A DNA stretch of 64,000 nt, from the NCBI GenBank assembly GCA_903813345.2, contig CAIIXF020000001.1, forward strand, positions 39,897,366 to 39,961,365, written 5' to 3'. Position numbers and translations under genes: made by a program. The notes beneath the pieces are model-generated. The model had not been told where the DNA came from. It did no database searches and saw nothing but the letters and a program-made list of their open reading frames with translations. Every line of letters starts with the position of its first letter. The stretch's first letter is position 1. Positions 13,001 to 21,192 of this stretch are shown piece after piece. This stretch comes from Owenia fusiformis. Its lineage: Eukaryota > Annelida > Polychaeta > Sabellida > Oweniidae.

Positions 13001-16000
13001 CTAAAATTCTCAAAAATAAACAGGCCGAATTCCCAGCAAAGTTGGCCTGTACCATTCCCAAAGTGCTTGAAATGCAAATGACCAATGCTGTGTATTTTAT
13101 CAAAACTTGTTACTTGAAACTCTGCATTATGAAATGTAATTTTAGGTAACAATGCTCTTAGGCTTCTGACCACTCAGCAACAACAGGTGCAGACCCCACC
13201 CATCAATCAGACAGCTAACTCTAACACCCAGAATACTGGCATAGGTATGTTTAACAACTGCCCATCTCTCTCTAGACTGTGCCATATGCACTCTGTTGAC
13301 AAGATACTGTGAATTTAAAGTGGCATCATGAGATGAGTTGGCACAGTTGAGGGTAAATTATTGAAAATTTGTCAAATTCATGAATAACTCTCTTGAGTTT
13401 AAGATTTGCTTGATGTGCCTGGTTGTGTGATCTTTGAGTGATAAAACATTCTCAAACAAAATGACCAAACTAATTCCCCAGCACGGTTGATCTTTACCAT
13501 TCTGATGCAGAATTCGAAGTCATCCACCTGTTCCTCTTTTTCACATTCTTTAATTCTGCAAAGATTTGTCAGAATCCGTTGCTGAATAACCATAACTATA
13601 ACTATAGGTGGCTACAATCCCAGCTCCAGCTTTGGTGGGTTTACTCCCAGTACCAGTAGCCTGTTAACTCCCTCTAGTAGTCTAGGCCTCACCTCTCAAC
13701 CTACAGGTTTCAGCAACACTGGACTAGGAGGTCTTGGTACATCAGCTGCTCCGGGATCTATTGGCAGTTTTGGAAGCTACGAGGATAATTCACCATTCAA
13801 AGGTAAGGGAATTTAATTAGAATATTAAGTAATGTTTTTTTGAAAGTTTTTTTTGCCAATAAAAGCTTCTTTCAAGATACACAATCAGTTACTAATATTT
13901 GCATGAATCTGAGATTAGAGTCGCTTGTTGTGCCTGATTATATGGCCTTTGAGTGCTAAAACTTTCTCAGAAATAAACGTCAAGCTAAATCCCCAGCATG
14001 GCTTATCTGTACCATTCTGACGCATAGCTTTGAACAAGTTCCTCAAAACTGGCTGCATCCTATACATACAGTAAACCACTTGTCTCATCTACAGATCAGC
14101 ACTATCGCAGACTTTTTACATGAAGTCACTCTTGAAAGAAGCTTTTTGGCAGTGTTTTTTGATAAAAACTGTTTGACTAATTTTCACTAACATCATATAT
14201 AAAAACGTGCTTTTCTCATACCTATTTCTAATATTTAAGTGACTGATTAGTTCAGTTTCTTGTTTTACTGCACATGTCTTTTTATTCATTCATTGGTTCA
14301 TGTTCGTACATGAAACCTCACAGTTTATTGTTTTATAATGTAAACATAACATTATGTAATGGCTTTGTCTAACACATACTGTAGTTGCAATGTCAAATGC
14401 CATGTTTCAATACAGATGTTCTTAAAGCTGAGCAACGAATGTTGACTGTTGGACATGAGGTTAAGATTTATTAATATTTTATGTAAAAGGTTGAGTTGCA
14501 ACACACAGACACATAGAATCTATTTAACCAAAAAACTGCTAATCTGTAAAATTGTATTGAACCATGGCAAGAAACATTGTAGCTGCACCATAATTGATTT
14601 GTGTTGTCTTGACGCTTATATATCTTCTTTTGTGAATTCTAGCCAGCCAAAGCACGAACCTATACAATGTTGATGATGGCTATAACTCCTGGCGTAAGTG
14701 CTTTGTATTTGTAGTCATAATATTGACATAAACAGTGCAGTTGTTAAACATTGCATTGTCGTATGAAAGGGATTGGGGACTTAGACTTTATCTAATAGTA
14801 AATACAGACAGGAATAATACGTTTAGAGTCTAAGATGGTAGTGTCGAAGCTAGTGTGTAGACTATAATGCAGTTGTAGCTTAGTTAAGAGGATTTTTATG
14901 GCCACTAACCAGATCGTTACATTCTATGAGCATTTTAGGCTCCATGTTGAGCTGATTTTAGTGTCAAATTGGTTAAAACATAAGCCTCATGCAGCCATGC
15001 TTTAGCTAATGCTGAGTAAACTCTTGATTAGGTCTGGTTAGTAACTTAGTACCAGAGTTTGTAAGGAAGGGGAACTTTCAATTTATCTGAGATTAGAGTC
15101 GCTTGTTATGCTTTGTGCAGTGGCTTATGAGTGCTAAAACTTTCTCAGACATAAACTTCTAGCTTATGCCCAGCATGACTTTTTCATAGACCTGCTGACA
15201 CCAAGCCTGGTACAAACAATTGTGGGCATTTATACATTTGTTAAGCCATTTGAACAACTAGTCTTATACTATGTAACATATGAATGGAGTATTATATGGG
15301 AAGTATTTGTGGGGATTACAGCTGATTTGACCACTTCTGTTCTGGAAAGTAATTAACTTTGTATAGAAATATAACATTTTATTCTCTCATGTGTGCCTGT
15401 TATGTAAAATTGTATGGTCAGCAATTTATAATGTGTTATATACTTTTATTTTACACTGAACACTGTACTGATTAATTATATGTGTTTGCAGGTATGTCTT
15501 CTGGTAGACGTGACTCACTGACCAAGATGCCTCAGGTGGGACAGTACTACAACAGCCTAGGTGGAGCTGCTAGCCCTGCTGGGCCCATGGGACTTGTACA
15601 ACCCCCAGGCCAGTCTATCACACCTCCCCCATCTCTAACTGGATCCAACCCAAATCTAACATTTGGAGGTAAGCTATGATTTGAGATGAAATTGGTTTTA
15701 TGAGATTAGAGTCGCTTGTTGGGCCTACTCCTGTGTCCTATGAGTGCTAAAATTTTCTCAGACATAAACTTCTAGCTTAATGCCCAGCATGACTTCTCCA
15801 TAGACCTGCTGACACCAAGCCTGTTACAACATACAAAGGTGACTAATGTATATAGATATTTATTTGTAGCCTACTGTTTCAGATGCCAAAAACTGTTTAT
15901 ATTTTTGTTTTAGGAGTTGGGAGGTTCTCAGCTGCCCCTGGTGCAGAGGTGCCCAAATATAGGAATGGTTCTTTGACATCCTCTAGCATGTTCAGCAACT

Positions 16001-19000
16001 CACTATTTACCACCCAGCCTCAGAGGATCAAGAGGTAAGTCTATCAAATAGATTTTACTCCCTATTTAAATGAAGTCTGTTTACTGTTTATGAATGCTTC
16101 AAGGTGTATATATGATAAGTTACTGGTGATGAATAATATATTTTGTAAATAATTTTAGTATATAGGTCAAGATCTGTTGTTGAGACACATGTGTTAAATC
16201 ATTTAGGCAAAAACTTCATGGAGAAAAACTAAATATAATGATAAATGATTGATTCTCAATATTGTTCATATTTACACGATTTTGTCCCCGAGAAGTTAAT
16301 TGTTATACTGACTTTGTGTGCCTTTCTGCCTAAAGCAGTTTGGATCGTGACCTCAGGGGTGGTAGGAGTCAGTTGTTGGAAGATTTTCGCAACAGTCGCA
16401 TTCCAAATCTTCAACTGAAAGATCTAGTCAACCGCGTTGTTGAGTTCTCTCAGGATCAACATGGTTCAAGGTAGCTGCTTACTGGGCACAAACATGTGGG
16501 GAGATTGTTAAAGGGGACCCCATGCAGAAAATCTCAAGATACTACATGTATATTTGTAATTATTTGCATTAGAGATTAGGTGATGTTTAAGTATGCACCA
16601 ATACATTTTTGGTTTTAATATGTAACCATCCTGAGATTAGCTGCAAAGGGTCTTCATATAGGATATTGTGTTGTAGGAACTTTTGTTAATGGAGTCTTGG
16701 ATTGTATTGTGTTGTAGTCGTTGCCCTTCTGTATGTACAGCATGTACCGCTTTCACAATTTACACATGCAAATTACAGGTCACCTATACTGTAAGAATGC
16801 AACTGCTATGATTTTGTACTGGGCTAATGTATGATTTGGTATTTATGTAAAATCTTTATAGTTGATCACATTGGCTGCATTTCTCTTAAAATATCATGTT
16901 ATCAGTGATATATTCGAGAATCATTCCATCCGCAATGCTTTTTATATAAACTTAGATGGAATTCCAATAATATATTATTTAGAATGCAGGCACGAGTTTG
17001 ACTATAAGGATTTTACAGTATGTATGTTAGGTGTTGTGTTGGTGTAAACAGACAAGAAACCAAAACATGTTCTGTGGTGTTGTAAGCAGATCTGATTTGT
17101 AGAATATATATTTTGTTGGTGTAAGGCTACTGCATGCTTGTATGCATTGTTACAGTGGGGCAGGGCTAGCGAAGGAGGTGGCAGGAGGGCGCAGTCGCTT
17201 GCTAGAAGATTTCCGCAACAATCGCATCCCCAATCTGCAGTTGAAGGACTTGCTTAATCATGTGGTAGAGTTCTCTCAGGACCAGCATGGTTCAAGGTAG
17301 GATAGATGTTAACAATAGAACATCAGTTTAGCATCCATAGGAATAAGACCACATGCTTTTGTTCTTGACATGTCAACATGGATGCTTTTTTCTTGATAGA
17401 GTCTATAATGAAGTAGGGTCTAAAAAAATTTCTAGCAAATAAATATGAAAAAACTTCCAAACATGATAAGGCAGCACTATTATACATGTAAATGTTGAAA
17501 ATTGAATAGCTTGAACTTGACATACCAAACATTGCATGATGAAAGAATAAATGCATTTTTATGTCCCTACCAAATGGTGTGTGGCCATATTGTCAGCTTA
17601 GGCATGCCTGTCTGTATATATCTGTCCATTGTATGTATGTCTGACTATTTTCTCCAAAAGCGAAAGCTTTACAGTTATCAGCTTCAAATTTTCAACTGAT
17701 TACATTTGGGTGTTCCGTATGGAAAATTTATGAAGAGTAATCCAATGGTGGTGACATGTTGAACATGTATATGCACATGTTATTAATTGGGGAGACGGTG
17801 GCGTATTACACACATTGTATAAATGCTTGATCCAGTAAATGAACGATCAAAGTACATGTAGATAAGATGCAAGAGCATGGGTAAATGTTATGGCACAATT
17901 TCTTTTTTGTTTCATGTTGTATTGTAGCATAATGAGTAGCTTGGAACACCAATGCTTTATGTGTGGGTCTTATCTTAATTCATGTTTGTGTATAAACTTA
18001 GCTCCAAACTTATTTTAAAACACTTTGATATTTCTCAAAATAAAATTAAATTGTCAATGTTAACTTGCATGTTAATTTTCTAAAAATTACTAAGATACAA
18101 AAATGATAATTTTCTTTACTATTAACAATTTAACCTGTTTTTATCACATCATTCATCCCTATCCTTGTTAGAATGTTCAAGCAGACAAATATCCCATGTA
18201 TCTTGTCTTTCAAACTCATTGGTAACCATTTCCACTGATCTCTTAACATTATTAACATTTCACGATTCTGAATCTACCTATACCCCATAACATCAACATG
18301 CTACCTGTTTTAATCGATTGCTCATCCACAATGAAGAAATGAATCTTATATGAACAACTTCTGTATTCTAGATTCATCCAGCAGAAACTAGAGCGTGCTA
18401 CTCCCTCAGAGAAAACCATGGTGTTTGGAGAGATCCTGACAGCCGCCTATAGTCTCATGACTGACGTCTTTGGCAATTATGTCATCCAGAAGTTCTTTGA
18501 GTTTGGTACTCCTGAGCAGAAACAAACGCTTGCTCAGAGAGTACGAGGTCATGTGCTACCACTGGCTCTACAGATGTATGGTTGCAGAGTTATACAGAAG
18601 GCCCTGGAGTCTATCCCACCAGAGATGCAGGTACATATTCTCATTATATAAGTAGATTTCATGAATATTTCTGGGATTAGGGTCGCTTGTAGCACATCAG
18701 GCTGTGGGCTAATGTGTGCCTAAGATTTCTTCGACATGAATTTCTAGCTTAATGCCCAGCATGACCTCTACATACACATGCTGACACCAAACCTGATAAA
18801 TGATATTCCAAATTGAAACTTACGATGTTAAATCAGTGGCTTTTTTCTTTTGCCCATTTTCATTGTAATCACAAAAATAGGAACAGATCCTAGATACTGG
18901 ATCAAAGATTAGGCTTTATAAATCTGGTTGATATAAACATGAACTACATAGGTATTTATATTGAAACAATAAATATATTATTGCCATGCATTATGTTGTG

Positions 19001-21192
19001 TTGTAGGTTGAGATTGTGAAGGAGCTAGATGGACACGTATTGAAGTGTGTCAAAGATCAGAATGGTAACCATGTGGTACAGAAATGTATAGAGTGTGTAG
19101 AACCAGTGCACCTCCAGTTCCTAATAGACGCTTTCCAGGGACAGGTAGTAAGGCTATAATTTTTTTATTCCACTATCTTGTTAAATTACAAAGAATATTT
19201 AGGAGTACTTTAATATGTTGTATAATCATAATTTAATAAATAAATATAATGACTGAATGGATTCTAAAACTTAATGACCAATCCACCAATTATAACTGAT
19301 TTTTTCTAATTGCAGGTTTTCACACTGTCTACTCACCCATACGGCTGCAGAGTAATCCAGCGCATATTGGAACACTGTTCCCCTGAACAGACTGAGCCAA
19401 TACTTGCTGAAATGCATGACCAGACAGAGCGTCTAGTGCAGGACCAATATGGCAATTATGTCATCCAGCATGTACTTGAACATGGCAGACCAGAGGACAA
19501 GAGCAAAATTGTTGCAGAGCTGAGAGGAAAGATCCTTGTGCTGAGTCAGCATAAGTTTGCAAGGTATAAAAATTGAAATAATATCTGGCTGTCTTAAGTA
19601 TTTCAATATTCCTATTTTCTTTGTTATAGAAAATTAAAACGTCATGTAACATAAAAATCTTTAGGTTTTGTCTTTAAAACAATTTTTCAATAATAATGTA
19701 ACTAATAATTATTCTGAGATTAGAGTCGCTTGTTGCGCCTTGTACAGTGGCCCATGAGTGCTAAAACTTTCTCAGACATAAACTTCTAGCTTAATGCCCA
19801 GCATGACTTCTCCATACACATGCTGACACCAAGCCTGATACAAATCTATAAGATGAACTCGATAGAGGAATTATCTGACATTCTCTCAAATTTCTTCTTT
19901 CTCGTAAAGGTCATATTTCTAGCCATGTGCATTTCTGTGTTGTAAATAAATGTATGCCCTTGATAAGATTTTCTCAGAAAGATGTTTTAATATATATATA
20001 TTTTTTTTAGTAATGTGGTTGAGAACTGTGTTGCCCACTCCTCCCCACCTGAGAGAGCCATGCTGATTGCAGAGGTCTGCAACATGAATGATGGGTAAGC
20101 ACCTTTTCAATACTTTCTAACATTACTCTGTAAAGCCATTCAGATACATTTCAAATATGCGTGTAAAAGCAAACGATTATCGAACAATATTCAGACATGA
20201 CAGTGCTCTAATTGAATTTCTCAACCAATCAAAATGCAGCATAGCTAAAAAAGGTTCTCTATTTCTCCATACATGCATGACTATGCTCTATTGAATCATC
20301 CAGGTATCTATTATTATATATTGTGACGTCCCACTACCTATGAGTGGCGAAAATAACAGCAAGTTTGATTATTTTATGGAGCCCAATTCTCTGAACAATG
20401 TTTTCATTTTCGTTATGTTTGAATCGGAATAAATAATGATAGGCCATTCGATATGGTGAAATTATACACTCGTTGGACAGAAAATCAGTACAAATGCACT
20501 CACCTTCGGTTGATTCTTTGTTCGACATTCTGTCCAACTCATGCTGAATTTCACCATATTGAATGGCCTATGCAAATATTTATTCCTTAAATAATAATTG
20601 TAGTATTTCAAAGAGGAATGGCTTTATTGGTGAATTAATTAACACTTCTCATGCTTGATTCTGTTCTATCCTGTTCTCACTTCACATTTACAAATAAACA
20701 GTTGTAACATTCATGAATAAGTATAAATATAAAATCATCTCAGTGTTTAGTGATTTTTTATTCAAATAAAAATTGTTTATACAAATTTGTAATTTTGATC
20801 ACATTAATTTGTTGTTTGGCTTCAATAAGGTTATAAAGTAGAAGCAAATGCTTAAATTTCTCTGTTAACATTTCGAGTGAATCTATCCACCTAACATTAC
20901 TGCATCTTCCTGCAGTGCATTGTGAATCAGTAATGTCTTGCACATTTTCAGTCCCCACAGTGCCCTCTACACAATGATGAAGGACCAGTTTGCCAACTAC
21001 GTCGTGCAGAAGATGATTGATGTCGCAGAACCACCCCAGCGAAAGATCCTCATGCACAAGATCCGACCACATGTGGCTACATTGCGTAAATACACATACG
21101 GCAAGCACATCCTGGCAAAGTTGGAGAAATTCTTCATGAAAAACCAGACGGATCTTGGCCCCATTGGAATGCCACCGAATGGCATGCCTTAG
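1059..21192 (+). CDS. PUM: Pumilio-family RNA-binding translational repressor (PUM1/PUM2 orthologue)
   Basis: A cytoplasmic PUF protein that binds UGUANAUA in mRNA 3' UTRs and represses translation or promotes decay. Exons: 1059-1253, 5270-5335, 5506-5629, 6557-6747, 7692-7849, 8231-8522, 8799-8907, 10604-10684, 11793-11879, 12373-12531, 12744-12878, 13146-13244, 13608-13802, 14643-14693, 15492-15668, 15914-16034, then 16339-16470 or 17156-17296, 18372-18630, 19007-19144, 19316-19563, 20011-20094, 20952-21192. All junctions keep phase and give 1113 or 1116 residues, between human PUM2 and PUM1 in length. N-terminal Pumilio landmarks are [31 protein letters not shown] and TPPPSL. The eight PUF repeats carry SR-Q, NY-Q, CR-Q, NH-Q, CR-Q, NY-Q, SN-E and NY-Q, the standard code for UGUANAUA. 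The ATG is the first long-frame start after the 1024 acceptor. Confidence 0.96.
1281..1724 (+). mobile_element. MITE family 1, copy 1
   Basis: A nonautonomous element of about 440 bp. Its ends are inverted copies of CCAATAACNCAGATGCGAGT. It contains a recognisable core (GTGATGTCATATTTGAAATC near the left end, GACCCGAACGAGCCACCTGG near the right). It overlaps the donor end of the first Pumilio coding exon and lies in intron 1. Related copies are at 26320-26740, 35783-36158, 55840-56250 and 57518-58068. No coding capacity is seen. Confidence 0.75.
1962..2390 (+). mobile_element. MITE family 2, truncated copy
   Basis: The left end TTATCCCGTGCCAGGACTAT and several hundred following bases match the complete element at 43086-43626, including CGGCAGAACGGGAACATTTT. 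Similarity fades after about 2390, so the right inverted end is missing or decayed. Confidence 0.6.
3082..4225 (+). mobile_element. ATCCCATCGAAC repeat family, copy A (interrupted)
   Basis: The ends are inverted: ATCCCATCGAAC at the left and GTTCGATGGGAT at the right. It contains degenerate GGAC/GTCC repeats near the left end and modules rich in AAAATGGCGGCC. An hAT-type element interrupts it at 3220-3797. A related copy in opposite orientation is at 27246-28232, and a fragment is at 25870-26002. Confidence 0.7.
3220..3797. mobile_element. Nonautonomous hAT-type element nested in another repeat
   Basis: Its ends are TAGTGGTGTCAA and the complement of TAGAGGTGCCAA, typical of hAT elements. 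It is flanked by a perfect 8 bp target duplication ACACATAC at 3212-3219 and 3798-3805. Subterminal regions are rich in AACCGGTTAA. Internally a segment of about 134 bp starting AGTAAGCGCGGGAAAGCAAT is present twice (from 3421 and from 3555). There is no transposase frame. Confidence 0.85.
6964..7095 (+). ncRNA. Intronic H/ACA snoRNA, copy 1 (subfamily A)
   Basis: It lies in the Pumilio intron 6748-7691 on the sense strand. CTGAGA at the 5' end pairs with TCTCAG, closing hairpin 1. ATATAA follows as an H box (ANANNA). CAAGCT pairs with AGCTTG to close hairpin 2, whose upper stem is CAG..ATGGT with ACCAT..CTG. An ACA box follows at 7090-7092, 3 nt from the end and 14 nt below the upper stem. 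This is the standard geometry of an H/ACA pseudouridylation guide. The fold was drawn by eye. Confidence 0.8.
8799..8907 (+). repeat. PUM: Polyglutamine tract in a Pumilio exon
   Basis: A run of CAA and CAG codons encodes about 17 consecutive glutamines before [16 protein letters not shown] second Q-rich exon at 12373-12531 encodes several shorter runs ahead of [11 protein letters not shown]. The CAA/CAG mixture makes the tract less slippage-prone than pure CAG. Such tracts are normal in the N-terminal region of Pumilio proteins, where they promote assembly and repression. Length variation between individuals is possible. Confidence 0.85.
8918..9009 (+). ncRNA. Intronic H/ACA snoRNA, copy 2 (5' hairpin degraded)
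   Basis: It lies near the start of the Pumilio intron 8908-10603. The 3' half is well kept: TTTCTCAG, H box AAATCA, lower stem CAGGCA with TGCTTG (one G-U pair), upper stem CAG..ATGGT with ACCAT..CTG, and an ACA at 9004-9006. The 5' strand of hairpin 1 is absent, because the copy begins almost at the donor site. It is probably a half-snoRNA or a dying copy. Confidence 0.55.
9445..9938. mobile_element. piggyBac-type MITE flanked by TTAA
   Basis: Both ends begin at TTAA (9445-9448 and 9935-9938). About 30 bp of inverted terminal sequence share CGCTCC(A/G)AAACGCAAT. It is roughly 490 bp with no coding capacity and carries the tRNA-like sequence at 9589-9655. It lies in the Pumilio intron 8908-10603. 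Confidence 0.65.
9589..9655 (-). pseudogene. tRNA-Gly-like sequence, probably SINE-derived or a pseudo-tRNA
   Basis: On the minus strand, A box TGGTGCAGCGG and B box GGTTCGAATCC are intact and the anticodon stem resembles tRNA-Gly. The base before the anticodon is G rather than the invariant U33, the loop reads CGAGCAC, and the acceptor strands do not pair. A T-rich run follows, which could stop RNA polymerase III. It is unlikely to make a working tRNA. Confidence 0.65.
10085..10390. repeat. Duplicated dispersed-repeat segment in a Pumilio intron
   Basis: Two related passages, one with ATAGGACCTCTGCACGAGAA and the other with CATAGGACTCTTCTCAAGAA followed by GGAATT, lie about 240 bp apart. 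No element boundaries were recognised. The rest of the intron up to 10603 shows nothing. Confidence 0.35.
12097..12219 (+). ncRNA. Intronic H/ACA snoRNA, copy 3 (subfamily A, diverged)
   Basis: It lies in the Pumilio intron 11880-12372. The hairpin 1 closing stem is changed but roughly kept (TTAAGA with TCTAAG), and the 3' pocket strand CTAAAACTT is identical to other copies. The H box is ATATAA. Hairpin 2 keeps CCCAGCATG...GTACCATTCTGATGCAGAGCTT. An ACA follows 14 nt below the upper stem. Confidence 0.6.
12971..13075 (+). ncRNA. Intronic H/ACA snoRNA, copy 4 (degenerate)
   Basis: It lies in the Pumilio intron 12879-13145. TGAGATTAGAGTCGCT at the 5' end is nearly perfect and TGAGA pairs with TCTCA. 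The apical part of hairpin 1 is shortened. The H box is AAATAA. Hairpin 2 is altered and no ACA is found at the expected place, so this is probably a relic. Confidence 0.4.
13392..13525 (+). ncRNA. Intronic H/ACA snoRNA, copy 5 (degenerate)
   Basis: It lies in the Pumilio intron 13245-13607. The closing stem reads TTGAG with CTCAA, a paired change from the usual TGAGA with TCTCA. The H box is ACAAAA, and the hairpin 2 upper stem is CAG..CGGT with ACCAT..CTG. The ACA position reads GTC, so the 3' end looks broken although the 5' domain is paired. Confidence 0.4.
13909..14039 (+). ncRNA. Intronic H/ACA snoRNA, copy 6 (subfamily A, intact)
   Basis: It lies in the Pumilio intron 13803-14642. This is the best-preserved subfamily A copy: CTGAGA with TCTCAG; pocket strands TTAGAGT and CTAAAACTT; an H box (AAATAA); lower stem CAAGCTA with TAGCTTTG; upper stem CAG..ATGG with CCAT..CTG; and ACA at 14034-14036, 3 nt from the end. 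Confidence 0.8.
14643..14693 (+). CDS. PUM: Pumilio 51-nt microexon, a likely cassette
   Basis: A TTCTAG acceptor at 14642 and a GTAAGT donor at 14694 bound 17 codons reading [16 protein letters not shown] between the Gly-Ser-rich exon and the exon with RRDSLTKMP. The flanking introns are both phase 1, so skipping it leaves the frame intact. It sits in the low-complexity repressor region, where vertebrate Pumilio transcripts also vary. Use as a cassette is inferred from its size and phase. Confidence 0.65.
15087..15217 (+). ncRNA. Intronic H/ACA snoRNA, copy 7 (subfamily B)
   Basis: It lies in the Pumilio intron 14694-15491. Hairpin 1 is as in subfamily A (CTGAGA with TCTCAG; pockets TTAGAGT and CTAAAACTT), and the H box is ACATAA. 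Hairpin 2 differs: AGCTT with AAGC, CAGCA with TGCTG, and pocket strand ACACC. ACA is at 15212-15214, 3 nt from the end. Confidence 0.78.
15700..15831 (+). ncRNA. Intronic H/ACA snoRNA, copy 8 (subfamily B)
   Basis: It lies in the short Pumilio intron 15669-15913, filling more than half of it and ending about 80 nt before the acceptor. TGAGA pairs with TCTCA. The H box is ACATAA. Hairpin 2 is nearly identical to copies 7 and 10, with ACA at 15826-15828. Confidence 0.78.
16339..16470 (+). CDS. PUM: Pumilio alternative exon 17a (start of PUF repeat 1, first version)
   Basis: 132 nt, entered and left in phase 2, with a CAG acceptor and a GTAGCT donor. It encodes a short linker, then [16 protein letters not shown] and on to EFSQDQHGS, which is the cap and first helix of PUF repeat 1, including the start of its RNA-contacting SR pair. 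A second exon at 17156-17296 encodes the same segment. Either can splice from the exon ending 16034 to the exon at 18372. The residues that differ from the other version (S, V, R for N, L, H) lie off the SR..Q triplet. No stop or frame damage is seen. Confidence 0.85.
17156..17296 (+). CDS. PUM: Pumilio alternative exon 17b (start of PUF repeat 1, second version)
   Basis: 141 nt, also phase 2 in and out, with a TACAG acceptor and a GTAGGA donor. It encodes a linker containing [15 protein letters not shown], then [20 protein letters not shown]. This version is closer to vertebrate Pumilio (FRNNR). From LLEDF to the exon end, codons differing from exon 17a are synonymous in about 14 cases and amino-acid changing in only 3, so both copies look selected. 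The 685 bp between them is long enough for both to be spliced in. That would keep frame and duplicate the repeat start, so strict mutual exclusion cannot be read from the sequence. Confidence 0.88.
18671..18801 (+). ncRNA. Intronic H/ACA snoRNA, copy 9 (subfamily B, diverged)
   Basis: It lies in the Pumilio intron 18631-19006. Hairpin 1 has drifted (CTGGGATTAGGGTCGCTTGT). Hairpin 2 keeps TAGCTTAATGCCCAGCATGA and the CTGCTG-like strand. The 3' box reads ATA instead of ACA. This may be a weak or dead copy. Confidence 0.5.
19714..19845 (+). ncRNA. Intronic H/ACA snoRNA, copy 10 (subfamily B, intact)
   Basis: It lies in the Pumilio intron 19564-20010. CTGAGA pairs with TCTCAG, with pockets TTAGAGT and CTAAAACTT and H box ACATAA. 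Hairpin 2 has CAGCA with TGCTG and GCTT with AAGC. ACA is at 19840-19842, 3 nt from the end. It closely matches copies 7 and 8. Confidence 0.8.
20426..20586. mobile_element. Short palindromic MITE in the last Pumilio intron
   Basis: Arms of about 57 bp pair across a short spacer: GGAATAAATA..GGCCATTCGATATGGTGAAA at the left and TTTCACCATATTGAATGGCC..ATTTATTCC at the right, with GTTGGACAGAA and TTCTGTCCAAC innermost. No target duplication was recognised. Confidence 0.65.

Noticed and set aside
16630-16660. CTGAGATTAGCTGCAAAGGG as another snoRNA copy between the duplicated exons
   Set aside because: Only the first ten or so bases match; no H box, second hairpin or ACA follows.
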